Notes under the pieces: model-generated
Told to the model about the DNA's origin: nothing
Databases searched by the model: none
The model's input: the letters and a program-made list of their open reading frames with translations, nothing else
Shown here: positions 34,952 to 43,868 of the stretch, piece by piece
Layout: each line of letters starts with the position of its first letter
Numbering within the stretch: position 1 is the first letter of the stretch
Source: Planctomycetota bacterium
GTDB lineage: Bacteria > Planctomycetota > Phycisphaerae > Phycisphaerales > UBA1924
Reading direction: 5' to 3'
Length of the DNA stretch: 64,000 nt
NCBI GenBank assembly: GCA_030950285.1
Contig: JAUZRR010000037.1
Coordinates: 62,001 to 126,000 of the forward strand
Translations under genes and position numbers: made by a program

Positions 34952-35467
34952 ATGGGTACACGCCAGCTCGATCTTCTCCGCCGCTGGACATTGCTGCCCG
35001 ATCCTGATGATGTCGGCGTTGCCCGGTCGTGGTGGGAGCAGCCGCCGACCGAGGGCTGGGTGTCCTGCCGTACCGATGAGGCGTGGCAGCATTCACTCGG
35101 CGACGAGTTTCAAGGCGTTGCGTGGTATCGCAGGCGGGCGCGGCTCCCGAAGAAGTGGCTCGGCGGCGGGAAGCGGGTGCGCCTGCGGTTTCAGTCAGTC
35201 GCGACCGACTGCCGCGTGTGGGTGAACGGCACGGAGGTCGGATCGCACACGGGGGACCATGTCCCGTTCGAGTTCGACATCACCGATGCGCTCGACAGCA
35301 GCGAGCGGTGCGAGATCGTCTGCCGGGTTGAGCACCGTCGCGGAGTGCCGCACGAGACCCGGGTTCAAGATCCGCATGATGGGCACGCCCCCCGCGGACG
35401 TCAGGACGTGCCAAGTGTTCAGCACGGCGGTATCTGGGGCGGTGTTGCTGTCTGCGTCACCGGCTGA
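34952..35467 (+). CDS. stand-alone glycoside hydrolase family 2 sugar-binding domain
   Basis: This 171-residue protein is only the jelly-roll N-terminal domain of GH2 enzymes (beta-galactosidase type): GVAWYRRRARLP, RVRLRFQSVATDCRVWVNG, and HVPFEFDITDAL. The immunoglobulin-like and catalytic TIM-barrel domains are missing and do not follow in any frame before the convergent gene at 35524. There is no signal peptide. GGAGAGG lies before the ATG at 34952. Either it is a small binding protein or the remnant of a larger gene; the intact start and stop favour a real small protein. Confidence 0.8.
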   Translation: MGTRQLDLLRRWTLLPDPDDVGVARSWWEQPPTEGWVSCRTDEAWQHSLGDEFQGVAWYRRRARLPKKWLGGGKRVRLRFQSVATDCRVWVNGTEVGSHTGDHVPFEFDITDALDSSERCEIVCRVEHRRGVPHETRVQDPHDGHAPRGRQDVPSVQHGGIWGGVAVCVTG

Positions 35468-35523
35468 TCTCGTGCACCGTTGGGGCGACCATAGAGCGAG
35501 TTTCGGGACATCGAGCGCCCGGG

Positions 35524-36960
35524 TCAGGCGATCGTGTGCGCAAAGAGCCCGGCGACCGAGCCGTGTGTTTCCATCGACATGATCCATTCTCCCGCGGCTT
35601 TGCACTTGGCGCCGCCGACGACGCCGGTGCCCAGCGCGTTGAACTTCACGCCGATCTCGTCGGGTGTCATCGGGTCGCGGGGGTCGCCCTTGGGCACGTC
35701 GACGCGCTTGGAAAAGCTCTTGCCGTCGGCGGTGGTGATCGTCACGCGGCTGGGCTGATACTCGGGGAACAGCGCCTCGAACTCTTCGTTGGCGACGACC
35801 TTGACCTTGTCCATGACGGGGATCAGCGACTTGTCCATCACCCGTTCTTCCTTGAACTGCAGCGGGGTCACCATCCCGTCGACGAGCCCGACCGCCATGC
35901 AGTAGGGCAGCGAGTGGTCGGCGGTCTCTTTGGAGTCCGGGCGGTACTTGTGCGGATCGCCGAGGATGTCGGCGGCGCGTGCAATCACCTCGACCTTGAT
36001 CTCGACGACATCGTCGGCCTTGATGCCGTTCTCCTGCACGCACTTCATCATCGCGGTCAGCGGCGCGTGGCTCAGGGCCTCGATCGGGAAGGACTTCATG
36101 CCGCAGTCGAGGATGCGGTAGTGGTCGCCCGCCGCCCGAGGCAGGTCCTTCCGCATGATCTCGCTGTCAAACGCGGCCGGCTTTCCGTCGTACATGACGT
36201 GGCTGAAGACGTGGTACAACCCCTCTTTGCCGTCGAAGATGTGCTCGGGGCCGGAGTACCCGCGCGCCGCGAGCATCGCCGACTCTGCGCCCATACGGGC
36301 GGCCCAGGGGTCAACCGTATTCTTCATGTTGGTGAGCTTGCCCGCGGTGACTGCCCCGGGGCTGAACGTGCGGCTGGCCGAGATGCCGATTGCCTGGACC
36401 ATCTGGTCGGGCGAGAGGTTGAGCAGCCGCCCGCAGGCGATCGGGGCGGCGAACGCGGTGAGCGTTGCGTGGTGCCAGCCGTACTCGCGCACGCCGGGCA
36501 GCCCGAACTCGGCGAGCCGCTGCTCCATCTCGTAGGCGATCACTGTTGCGAGGATCAGGTCCTTGCCGGAGAGCCCTTTGTATTCGCACAGCGCGAGAGG
36601 GGCCGCGATGATGTCCGACGGGTGCGAGGGGTCGGCTTTCCAGTAGATGTCGTTGTAGTCCATCGCCCGGATCATGTGGGCGTTGAGAAACCCCGCGTCG
36701 ACCGGGTTGGTCTTGAACCCCGACACAAAGCACGAGCACGGCCCGTTGCCCTGCTCACTCCCCGCCATCTCGCGGTAGTGGGCGAGCAGGATCTTCGCGT
36801 CCTCCTGCTGACTTCCTCCGAGCCCGCACCCGACCGAGTCGTACCAGAACAGCTTGGCGGCCTGCACCGCTTCGGGGCTCAGGTGGTCGTATTCAAGGGC
36901 ACACGCCCACTCGGCCAGATCAAAGGAGAGAAACTCGGACGTCTTGAACGCGGTGGACAT
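35524..36960 (-). CDS. MmgE/PrpD-family protein (2-methylcitrate dehydratase-like)
   Basis: The 478-residue protein matches MmgE/PrpD: WYDSVGCGLGG near 39-49, NAHMIRAMDYNDIYW at about 93-107, HPSDIIAAPLAL, GWHHATLTAFAAPIACGRLL, and MKSFPIEALSHAPLTA. PrpD dehydrates 2-methylcitrate to 2-methylaconitate; other members are isomerases or decarboxylases of cis-aconitate (Irg1). It lies on the same strand as the ATP-citrate lyase/aconitase/dehydrogenase genes but is separated by a channel gene. A role with them is plausible; I see no prpB or prpC. GAGGG precedes the start. Confidence 0.9.
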   Translation of the reverse strand: MSTAFKTSEFLSFDLAEWACALEYDHLSPEAVQAAKLFWYDSVGCGLGGSQQEDAKILLAHYREMAGSEQGNGPCSCFVSGFKTNPVDAGFLNAHMIRAMDYNDIYWKADPSHPSDIIAAPLALCEYKGLSGKDLILATVIAYEMEQRLAEFGLPGVREYGWHHATLTAFAAPIACGRLLNLSPDQMVQAIGISASRTFSPGAVTAGKLTNMKNTVDPWAARMGAESAMLAARGYSGPEHIFDGKEGLYHVFSHVMYDGKPAAFDSEIMRKDLPRAAGDHYRILDCGMKSFPIEALSHAPLTAMMKCVQENGIKADDVVEIKVEVIARAADILGDPHKYRPDSKETADHSLPYCMAVGLVDGMVTPLQFKEERVMDKSLIPVMDKVKVVANEEFEALFPEYQPSRVTITTADGKSFSKRVDVPKGDPRDPMTPDEIGVKFNALGTGVVGGAKCKAAGEWIMSMETHGSVAGLFAHTIA

Positions 36961-37131
36961 AAGGAACCCTCGCTGCGTGGTTGCGGTTGACAGGGGCAGA
37001 CTCTATCGCGGCCTCGGCCGCCCGTCACGCATTCAGCAAGATGAGAATGGTCCGAGCGGTGCGGAGCGTCCTGCATCCCCGCCGCGCCCCCTCGCGTCCG
37101 AGTCGTCATGGGCGTGCCGCTCTTGTCCGGG

Positions 37132-38145
37132 CTAGGCGGCTTCGGCGCAGAACTCGATCACCGCACCCGGGTGCCCGGCAAAGATCACCGTGTCTCCTGC
37201 TGCCAGCTGCTGGTCGGGGGCAGGCCGGACTACCAGCGTCCCATCGGCCCGCCTCACCGCGACCGGGACCAGCGATGCTGATTGGGCAAGTCCGCAGTCG
37301 GCGATCGTTCCGCCGTCGAGCGACGAGCCCGGCCGCACCGCGACCCGGCAGAACTCGACATTATCGGCCGATTCGGTGCTCTCGTCGAAAAAATCGATGA
37401 CGTGCGGCTTGGTGATGCTGTTGGCGACCGCGAGCGCCCCGCGCTGAATCGGCGAGATAATCCTTGTCGCGCCCGCGAGTTTCATCTTGCGGATACCGTC
37501 CCCGTCCTCGGCCCGGCTGATGATCGTCAGACTCTGAGATATCCCCCGGGCACTCAGCGTGATCACGATATTCACCGCGTCAGAGGGGGTCAGGCAGACC
37601 AGCCCCCTCGCCCGCTCGATGCCGCAGCTGCGCAGCACCGTGTCGTGCGTTGCGTTGTCCACCACCGTGGTGTATCCCAGGCGGGCTGCGCTCTCGGCTT
37701 TGTCCCTGTTCTGGTCAATCACGACGAAGGGGATCTGCTCTCGATGCAGGCTTTCGCAGACGAGCCGTCCGATCCGCCCGAATCCCGCCACAATGAAGTG
37801 GTCCGTTGCCGCCGCTGCTTGCTTGCGCATTGCTCGCTCCCAGTCCAGTTGCCGTTCGACAACGATCTGAATGAGTTGCCCCACAAAGTACGTCACGACG
37901 GCAAAGCCGCCCATGATCATGAAGAGCGCAAACCGTCGCCCCGCGTCGGAGAGCTCGTAGTCTCCATAGCCGACCGTCGAGACCGTGACGATCGTGAAGT
38001 AGAGCGACCGCTCGGGCGTCCACCCGTCGGTCCACATAAACCCGAGCGTCCCGATCGCCATGATCGCAACCATCGGCAGCCCGAGGTGGAAGAGCCGCCT
38101 GGGGAGCGAGATATGCGACGCGGAAGGATAGCTCTGACGGTGCAT
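37132..38145 (-). CDS. two-helix potassium channel with RCK (TrkA-N/TrkA-C) domains
   Basis: The 337-residue protein has a first helix at about 18-38, the selectivity filter TVGYGD at 57-62, a second helix at about 72-97 and then an RCK domain with the nucleotide-binding GFGRIG at 121-126. A TrkA-C domain forms the end (about 255-337). This is the MthK/GsuK-like layout of a ligand-gated potassium channel. The ATG at 38145 is chosen as first Met before the helix. It sits between the dehydrogenase gene (80 bp) and the PrpD-like gene. Confidence 0.9.
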   Translation of the reverse strand: MHRQSYPSASHISLPRRLFHLGLPMVAIMAIGTLGFMWTDGWTPERSLYFTIVTVSTVGYGDYELSDAGRRFALFMIMGGFAVVTYFVGQLIQIVVERQLDWERAMRKQAAAATDHFIVAGFGRIGRLVCESLHREQIPFVVIDQNRDKAESAARLGYTTVVDNATHDTVLRSCGIERARGLVCLTPSDAVNIVITLSARGISQSLTIISRAEDGDGIRKMKLAGATRIISPIQRGALAVANSITKPHVIDFFDESTESADNVEFCRVAVRPGSSLDGGTIADCGLAQSASLVPVAVRRADGTLVVRPAPDQQLAAGDTVIFAGHPGAVIEFCAEAA

Positions 38146-38225
38146 GGCTGCACGCCTTATCGGGCTGGGTTCTGCTCGTATTGAGCACAACCCGACACCT
38201 TTGCGCAAACTCGGCGGGTTATCCC

Positions 38226-39380
38226 CTACAGCCGGGCGGCAACCGCTTTCGCCATTTCGGTCGTGGACGCGGCTCCTGCCGAGCCCGCGCGGACCTGCGC
38301 CATGTCGTAGGTGCGGACCTCGCCGGCTTCGATGACCGCCGAGATCGCCGAGTGCAACCGGTCTGCCATGTCCGCCTCACCCAGCCAGTCGAGCATCATC
38401 TTCGCGGTCAGCAGCATCGCGATGGGGTTGACCACGTCCTTGCCGTCGTACTTGGGCGCCGAGCCGTGGGTGGGTTCAAAGACCGCGTACTCGTCGCCGA
38501 TGTTGGCCGCGGGCGCAAAGCCCAACCCGCCGACAAGCCCTGCGCACAGGTCAGAGACGATATCGCCGAACATGTTTTCAGCGACCAGCACGTCGTAGTC
38601 CTGCGGGTTCTTGAGCATCCACATGCAGATCGCGTCGATGTTCGCTTCCCACGCCTCGACGCCCGGATAGTCCTTTGCGACCTCGCGGAACACCCGCGTC
38701 ATCAGGCCGCCGGTCTCGCGCAGCACGTTGGGCTTCTCCACCAGCGTCACGCTCTTGCGACCAAACTTCTTGGCATACTCAAACGACTGTCGGCAAATGC
38801 TCTCGCACCCTTGCCGGCTCACCACCCGCGTCGAGAGCGCCACGTTCTCGAGCCCTTTGTCAAACCACCGTTGCATCCGGTCGGGGAGACCGACCTCGGG
38901 GTCAGCCATCGCGGTCGCGATCTTCTCGGGCAACGGGAACCACTCGATCCCGCCGTACATCCCCTCGGTGTTCTCGCGGAACACGACCAGGTCGATGTCG
39001 TCCCCGAGTCGGTTGAGCGGGTTGCCCTTGAATGCTTCGCAGGGTCGCAGGTTGGTGTGCAGATTGAACAACTGCCGCAGTCGTACGATGGGTGAAAAGT
39101 ATGTCAGTCCTTTGTCGCGCAGCGCCGGATCGAGTTCCTCCGCCGCCTCCTCGCGGGGCTTGGAGGTGATCGCGCCGAACAGCGCGCAGTCGGTCTTCTT
39201 GAGAATCTCGATCGTCCGTTCGGGCAGCGGGTTGCCCTCTTTGATCCAGAACTCCCACCCGATGTCGGCGTGGACATACTCGGCGTCGAGCCCGAGCTTG
39301 TCGAGGACGATGCGGGTTGCTCGCATCACGTCGTTGCCGACGCCGTCTCCGGGCATCCATGCGATGGTGTACTTGGACAT
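38226..39380 (-). CDS. isocitrate/isopropylmalate-family dehydrogenase
   Basis: The 384-residue enzyme belongs to the beta-decarboxylating dehydrogenases (isocitrate, homoisocitrate, 3-isopropylmalate or tartrate). Visible are MPGDGVGNDV at the start, VRLRQLFNLHTNLRP with the substrate arginines, VVFRENTEGMYGG, SVTLVEKPNVLRETGG, and GFAPAANIGDEYAVFEPTHGSAPKYDGKD (quoted in parts) with the NAD loop. The ENTEGMYGG stretch leans toward isocitrate-type substrates and the loop looks NAD-type, but the exact substrate is open. AAGGAG lies before the ATG at 39380. It follows the aconitase-family gene by 69 bp. Confidence 0.9.
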   Translation of the reverse strand: MSKYTIAWMPGDGVGNDVMRATRIVLDKLGLDAEYVHADIGWEFWIKEGNPLPERTIEILKKTDCALFGAITSKPREEAAEELDPALRDKGLTYFSPIVRLRQLFNLHTNLRPCEAFKGNPLNRLGDDIDLVVFRENTEGMYGGIEWFPLPEKIATAMADPEVGLPDRMQRWFDKGLENVALSTRVVSRQGCESICRQSFEYAKKFGRKSVTLVEKPNVLRETGGLMTRVFREVAKDYPGVEAWEANIDAICMWMLKNPQDYDVLVAENMFGDIVSDLCAGLVGGLGFAPAANIGDEYAVFEPTHGSAPKYDGKDVVNPIAMLLTAKMMLDWLGEADMADRLHSAISAVIEAGEVRTYDMAQVRAGSAGAASTTEMAKAVAARL

Positions 39381-39449
39381 ACTGCTCTCCTTGGTCTTGT
39401 GCTGACCGGGTCTTGCTTGAGGACTGCCCCTCCGTATGGGGCACAATGG

Positions 39450-41435
39450 TTAGTTGGTCATGGACGCACGGGCGATCGCTTCAGCCCCGCCCGCGACGAT
39501 GAGTTCCTGCGCTACGGTCGAGAGTGCTGCAAACGGGAACGACCCGCCATCGCACCCGATGGTTGAAGCTGCAAAGTCGATGGTGATGGTCGGGCCGGCG
39601 ATCGTGGGGGCCCCGTCGCCCAGCGTCTCGGCGAGATGATCCACCAACGCCGGGCACTCGAGGCACAGAAAGCCGTTGTTGAACGCGTTCCGCCGGTACG
39701 TCTCGCTGAAACTCGCCGCAACCACGCACGAGATGCCCCGATACTTCAATGCCGTCGCGGCCTGCTCCCGGCTCGACCCGGTGCCAAAGTTTCGGCCACC
39801 AACGATCAGGTCGCCGTCACAGAACACCTCCCCGAACGCCGGGTCGTAGTTCTCGAACAGCACCGCCGCCATCTGCTCGTTGGTCAGGTCGTCCTTGTAC
39901 GTCCACTTGCCCGCGTAGATGCCGTCGGTGTTCATGCTGTCGGCCGGCATGTAGAGCACACGCCCGACGAGCCTGGCGGGGAACCCCTCGAGAATATCGG
40001 TAGCCTCGTCGGCGTTGCCGCCCGCGCGCTCACTCGGGAGAGTCCGCACAGACCCGATCGGCGCGGCGTCCTCCACCGGGAAGGGGGCCGCGATACACCC
40101 CGCGATCGCGCTGGCTGCGACAACCGCCGGCGAGCCGAGATAGACCTCCGCATCCCGCGAGCCCATTCGCCCCTTGAAGTTCCGATTCGTCGCGCTGATC
40201 GCGACCTCGCCCTCCTCGACGAGCCCGGTCCCAAGCCCGATGCACGGCCCGCACCCCGGCGGCAGCGGCGTGGCCCCGGCCTCGACCAGCGCCCCCCAGT
40301 GCCCGAGCCGCTCTGCTTCGGCCTGGATATCCGCCGACGCCGCAGCCACGTAAAACTCCACGCCCTCGGCGACCCGCTTGCCCTTAACCACGCCCGCCGC
40401 TTCTGCGATATCCGCCAGCCTCGCGTTCACGCACGACACCAGATACGCCTTGTGAATCTTCACGCCCCGCGACTGCATCTCCGCGACCGACGTCATCACC
40501 TTCACGTGGTTCGGCCCCGAAACATGAGGCACAACCGTCGCCAGATCAAGCTCCAGTTCGGTCGCATACGCCGCGCCCGCGTCGGCTTCCAACCGCGCCT
40601 CCCACCAACGCTCGACGTCGGCTTCGGTGTACGTGCCCTTCGAGCCCTCGCACCGCGTGCCCGGCCTGCGCCCCGCAGCAAAGTACGCCGCGCGCTCCAG
40701 CAGATACTCCCTGAGCACTTCGTCAAACGGGAACAGTCCCGCCAGCGCGCCCCACTCGGTCGTCATGTTCGAGATCGACAGCCGGTGGTCCATCGAGAGC
40801 GCCGCCACGCCGTCGCCGACAAACTCCACCGCGTGGTTCAGCACCTCGTCCTTGTTGAACAAACCGCACAACGCGATGATCACGTCCTTGCCCACGACGC
40901 CCGGCCTGAGCGTGCCCTTGAGCACGCACCGCGCCACCTTGGGCACCTGCCACCACGTCTGCCCCGTCGCCCACAAACACGCCGCGTCGGTCCGTACCAC
41001 CGGCGTCCCCAGCGCCGACACCCCGCCGTACATGTTCGAGTGCGAGTCCGACCCCACCACCAAAGACCCCGGCACCGCGTACCCCTGCTCGACCATCACC
41101 TGGTGCGAGATGCCGGTCCCCGCCGGGTAAAAATCCACGCTGTGGGTCGTGGCAAACTTCTCGATCTTCGCGTATTTCCCGAGGTTCTCCGGCGTGTGGT
41201 TCTGGATGTCGTGATCGATCGCAAACACCGGTTGCGACGGGTCCGCGACCCGCGGCTCGCGCCCGCTGCCGGCAAAGATCGACAGAAACTTCGGGATCAC
41301 CGCGCCGGTGTTGTCGTGCGTCATCACGTGCTTGGGGCGCACCCGCACGATCTGCCCCTGCCGGGCCGCGCCATCGGCGGCCAATCCTACCGCAAACCGG
41401 GTCGCGATCCTTTCAACAAGTGTGAGCGGCGGCAT
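39450..41435 (-). CDS. aconitase-family enzyme with fused swivel domain
   Basis: The 661-residue protein joins an aconitase core (about 1-480) to a C-terminal swivel domain (about 500-661). The iron-sulphur ligands are Cys335 (SCVNAR), Cys395 and Cys398 (GCGPC). GSDSHSN at 128-134 and the swivel's GTGSSREQAA are intact. It is nearer in size and layout to homoaconitase (Lys4) and fused isopropylmalate isomerase-like enzymes than to AcnA (about 890) or AcnB. Between ATP-citrate lyase-like and isocitrate dehydrogenase-like genes, citrate/isocitrate is the natural substrate; homologues such as homocitrate or methylcitrate remain possible. AAGGAAG precedes the start. Confidence 0.9.
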   Translation of the reverse strand: MPPLTLVERIATRFAVGLAADGAARQGQIVRVRPKHVMTHDNTGAVIPKFLSIFAGSGREPRVADPSQPVFAIDHDIQNHTPENLGKYAKIEKFATTHSVDFYPAGTGISHQVMVEQGYAVPGSLVVGSDSHSNMYGGVSALGTPVVRTDAACLWATGQTWWQVPKVARCVLKGTLRPGVVGKDVIIALCGLFNKDEVLNHAVEFVGDGVAALSMDHRLSISNMTTEWGALAGLFPFDEVLREYLLERAAYFAAGRRPGTRCEGSKGTYTEADVERWWEARLEADAGAAYATELELDLATVVPHVSGPNHVKVMTSVAEMQSRGVKIHKAYLVSCVNARLADIAEAAGVVKGKRVAEGVEFYVAAASADIQAEAERLGHWGALVEAGATPLPPGCGPCIGLGTGLVEEGEVAISATNRNFKGRMGSRDAEVYLGSPAVVAASAIAGCIAAPFPVEDAAPIGSVRTLPSERAGGNADEATDILEGFPARLVGRVLYMPADSMNTDGIYAGKWTYKDDLTNEQMAAVLFENYDPAFGEVFCDGDLIVGGRNFGTGSSREQAATALKYRGISCVVAASFSETYRRNAFNNGFLCLECPALVDHLAETLGDGAPTIAGPTITIDFAASTIGCDGGSFPFAALSTVAQELIVAGGAEAIARASMTN

Positions 41436-41482
41436 GATCGTGAACTTCCTTTCGACAACGAACGTGCAACGCGAAACGGGAT

Positions 41483-42055
41483 CTACCCCTTGCGGCCGAG
41501 GTACTTGGCGATATCAAAGTCCACAAAGTCGGCGTGGTGAAAGATAATGCTCTCGATCGAGCGTTGCACCTTCTCGCCCTCGTGGCTGTGGGTTGCGACG
41601 ATGTGCATCACCTCGGGCGGGATGCCGTGCTTGTAGCACATCGCCACCCCGCTGAAGGGGTGCCGAAGCATCTCACCGAAGTGCCCCTTGACCACGTTGC
41701 CCTGCGCGTCCTTGTCAAACTCCAGCGGCTTGCCCACATCCGCCAGCAGCGCTCCCGCAATCAGGTAGTCCATGTTGATCGGGATCCGATCGCCGAACAC
41801 CTCGCCGAGTACCCCCGCGATTGCAATGCACTGCTTGGCGCACGAGTTGAGGTGCTCGATATACCGCAGGTCAATATCCCCCGCCAACAGCGTGAAGGGC
41901 ACCGCGCGGAGTTCCTCGACCGTCCATCCCTTTCCGCCGCAACCGGTCTCGATCGCCTCGCTCCATACTGCTGCGACCTTGTCGCGCAGCCCCGTATCGG
42001 CGATCTCCATCAGGCTCGGAAACATCTCCGCGATCTGTGCAGTTGTAAAACTCAT
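41483..42055 (-). CDS. HD-domain-like protein within the citrate cluster
   Basis: The 190-residue protein has the helical HD-phosphohydrolase pattern: a His at 67, ALLADVGK at 102-109 where the usual LLHDIGK motif would be, HPFSG near 132 and HIVATHSHEG at 151-160. The HD pair is thus AD (Ala105-Asp106), so one metal ligand is changed. It may still bind metal or a nucleotide as a regulator. I chose the ATG at 42055 because GGGAGA precedes it. It lies between the lyase alpha gene (79 bp) and the aconitase gene (47 bp), surely co-transcribed. Confidence 0.82.
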   Translation of the reverse strand: MSFTTAQIAEMFPSLMEIADTGLRDKVAAVWSEAIETGCGGKGWTVEELRAVPFTLLAGDIDLRYIEHLNSCAKQCIAIAGVLGEVFGDRIPINMDYLIAGALLADVGKPLEFDKDAQGNVVKGHFGEMLRHPFSGVAMCYKHGIPPEVMHIVATHSHEGEKVQRSIESIIFHHADFVDFDIAKYLGRKG

Positions 42056-42134
42056 CGGTTCTCCCACTCTCTTCTGGTCATCGCAAATCCCTCAGTATCG
42101 AACACTTCCCCGTCCTTCGTGTGCAGCTTCTCGG

Positions 42135-43865
42135 CTACGGCTTGGCCCCCGGCACCGACCGCAGCCCCGGCCCGTCGTAGGCGTGCCGCACCGGGTCGAT
42201 CCGACGCATCGGCTTCTCGCGGGTCTGTTCCTCGGCCACGTGCGCCACCAGCCCCGGCGTCCGTGCGATCATGAAAATCCCGTTGTACACCCGCGGATCA
42301 ATCCCGAGGTCGGCGAGGATCGCCCCGATCGCCCCGTCCACGTTGATCGGCAACGGCTTGCCCGTCGCGGCAAACGCCCGCTCGACCGCACGCGCCGCCG
42401 CGACATGCTGCGCGTTGGGCTCGGTCAGCCCAGCCTCGGTCGCGAGCGCAAACAGCCGCGCTGTCCGCGGGTCTTTCCGGTGGACCCGGTGCCCGAATCC
42501 GCTGATCCGCGAGCCCGACGCCTTGATCTCCGCGACCAGCGCCGTCGCCGCCTCGTCGATCGACCGTCCCTCGGCCGCGGCATCCTCGATCAGCGACCCC
42601 AGTGTCCTTGCACAGTCCTCGATCGCCCCGCCGTGGTGCCGGTTGATCGACGCGATCCCCGACGCGACCGATTGCGAGAGTGACGCCCCGGTGCTCGCGA
42701 CCGTCCGTGCTGACAAACACGAGGGCGGCGTCGCGCCGTGGTCGATGCTCGAGACCAACACCGCGTCCATGAGCCGTCCGACCGCGTCGCTGGGCAGCTC
42801 TCCCGTAAGAATCAGATACACCGCCGCGCCGAACGACACATTCCCCATCAGGTCGGCGATGTCGTAGCCCCGCACCGCGACCCGGTTGGGTTCGATCTTG
42901 GTCACCGCCGTCGTCCACACCGCGTCCCGCTCGGCAGCCGTCATCAGGCTCGAACCCCCAAGCCCGCGCAGCACCTCGGCCGTCGCGTCGGGAAGCTCGC
43001 CAAAGCTCTCCACCACCCTCGCCCCGGCGTCGCGCAATGCCGCGAGCTTGCCGGCGTGCGTCCCCTTGCCGCCCTCGATAATCGCCCCGGCGTGGCTGAA
43101 CCGCGTGCCTTCCTTCGCCGCCTTGCCCCCGATGTACGCGATCACCGGCTTGGTCACCCGCCCCTCGCGCATCAGGTCCGCCAGGTCCTCTTCCTGCGAC
43201 GAACCGATCTCGCCGAAGAGCACGATCGCCTCGGTCTGCGGGTCGGCCTCAAACCGCAGCGCCACATCGGGGATCCGCAGCCCCAGCACCGCGTCGCCGC
43301 CCACGTGCACGATCGTCGAGATCCTCACCCCCGCCCGCCCCAGGTAATAGCCCGTCGAGGAGGACATCCCCCCCGAGCGCGAGATGATCCCCACGCCCGC
43401 CGGGTTGCCAGGTTTGAACCACGCCCGCGCCGACTCGGCCCGCCCGCCGATCATCCCGACCACCGCCCGCCCCGGCGAGATGATCCCCAGCGTGTTGGGG
43501 CCGACAAACTCCGCCCCGTGTTCTTCCGCTGCCGCGGCGATCGCCATCGCGTCCCAGACCGGGACCCGGTCGGCGACCAGCACCACCAGCTTGACCCCCG
43601 CCTCGATCGCTTCGATCGCGGCGGGGCGGACCAGGTGCGCCGGCACAAACAGCACCGACACGTCGATCTCGCCGAGCGTTTCGACCGCGCTCTGCACCGT
43701 ATCAAAGACCGGCAGCCCCAGCACCTCCTGCCCGCCCTTGCCCGGCGTCACCCCGCCCACGATGTTGGTGCCATACTCGCGCATCAGCTTCGCCCGCGCC
43801 CGTCCCTCGCGGCCGGTGATGCCCTGCACGATCACTTTCTTGGTTTCGTCGATCAGGATCGCCAT
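42135..43865 (-). CDS. ATP-citrate lyase alpha-like subunit (CoA ligase fused to citryl-CoA lyase)
   Basis: The 576-residue protein has two parts. Residues 1-300 match succinyl-CoA synthetase alpha, with the CoA-binding VQGITGREG at 13-21, GPNTLGIISPG at 122-132 and the phospho-histidine His258 (FSHAGAI). Residues about 315-576 match citrate synthase/citryl-CoA lyase, with His411 (HHGGA), His459 (GFGHRVH) and Asp510 (INVDGA), the three catalytic positions. This is the architecture of ATP-citrate lyase alpha (AclA). The enzyme turns citrate, ATP and CoA into acetyl-CoA and oxaloacetate, or acts on a citrate analogue. It begins 3 bp after the beta-like gene. Confidence 0.88.
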   Translation of the reverse strand: MAILIDETKKVIVQGITGREGRARAKLMREYGTNIVGGVTPGKGGQEVLGLPVFDTVQSAVETLGEIDVSVLFVPAHLVRPAAIEAIEAGVKLVVLVADRVPVWDAMAIAAAAEEHGAEFVGPNTLGIISPGRAVVGMIGGRAESARAWFKPGNPAGVGIISRSGGMSSSTGYYLGRAGVRISTIVHVGGDAVLGLRIPDVALRFEADPQTEAIVLFGEIGSSQEEDLADLMREGRVTKPVIAYIGGKAAKEGTRFSHAGAIIEGGKGTHAGKLAALRDAGARVVESFGELPDATAEVLRGLGGSSLMTAAERDAVWTTAVTKIEPNRVAVRGYDIADLMGNVSFGAAVYLILTGELPSDAVGRLMDAVLVSSIDHGATPPSCLSARTVASTGASLSQSVASGIASINRHHGGAIEDCARTLGSLIEDAAAEGRSIDEAATALVAEIKASGSRISGFGHRVHRKDPRTARLFALATEAGLTEPNAQHVAAARAVERAFAATGKPLPINVDGAIGAILADLGIDPRVYNGIFMIARTPGLVAHVAEEQTREKPMRRIDPVRHAYDGPGLRSVPGAKP

Positions 43866-43868
43866 GGT

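Noticed and set aside
35524-36960. Complete methylcitrate cycle
   Set aside because: Only a PrpD-like gene is present; no prpB or prpC-type neighbours.
39636-41540. 634-codon plus-strand frame
   Set aside because: Antisense to the aconitase-family gene, whose iron-sulphur motifs are complete.
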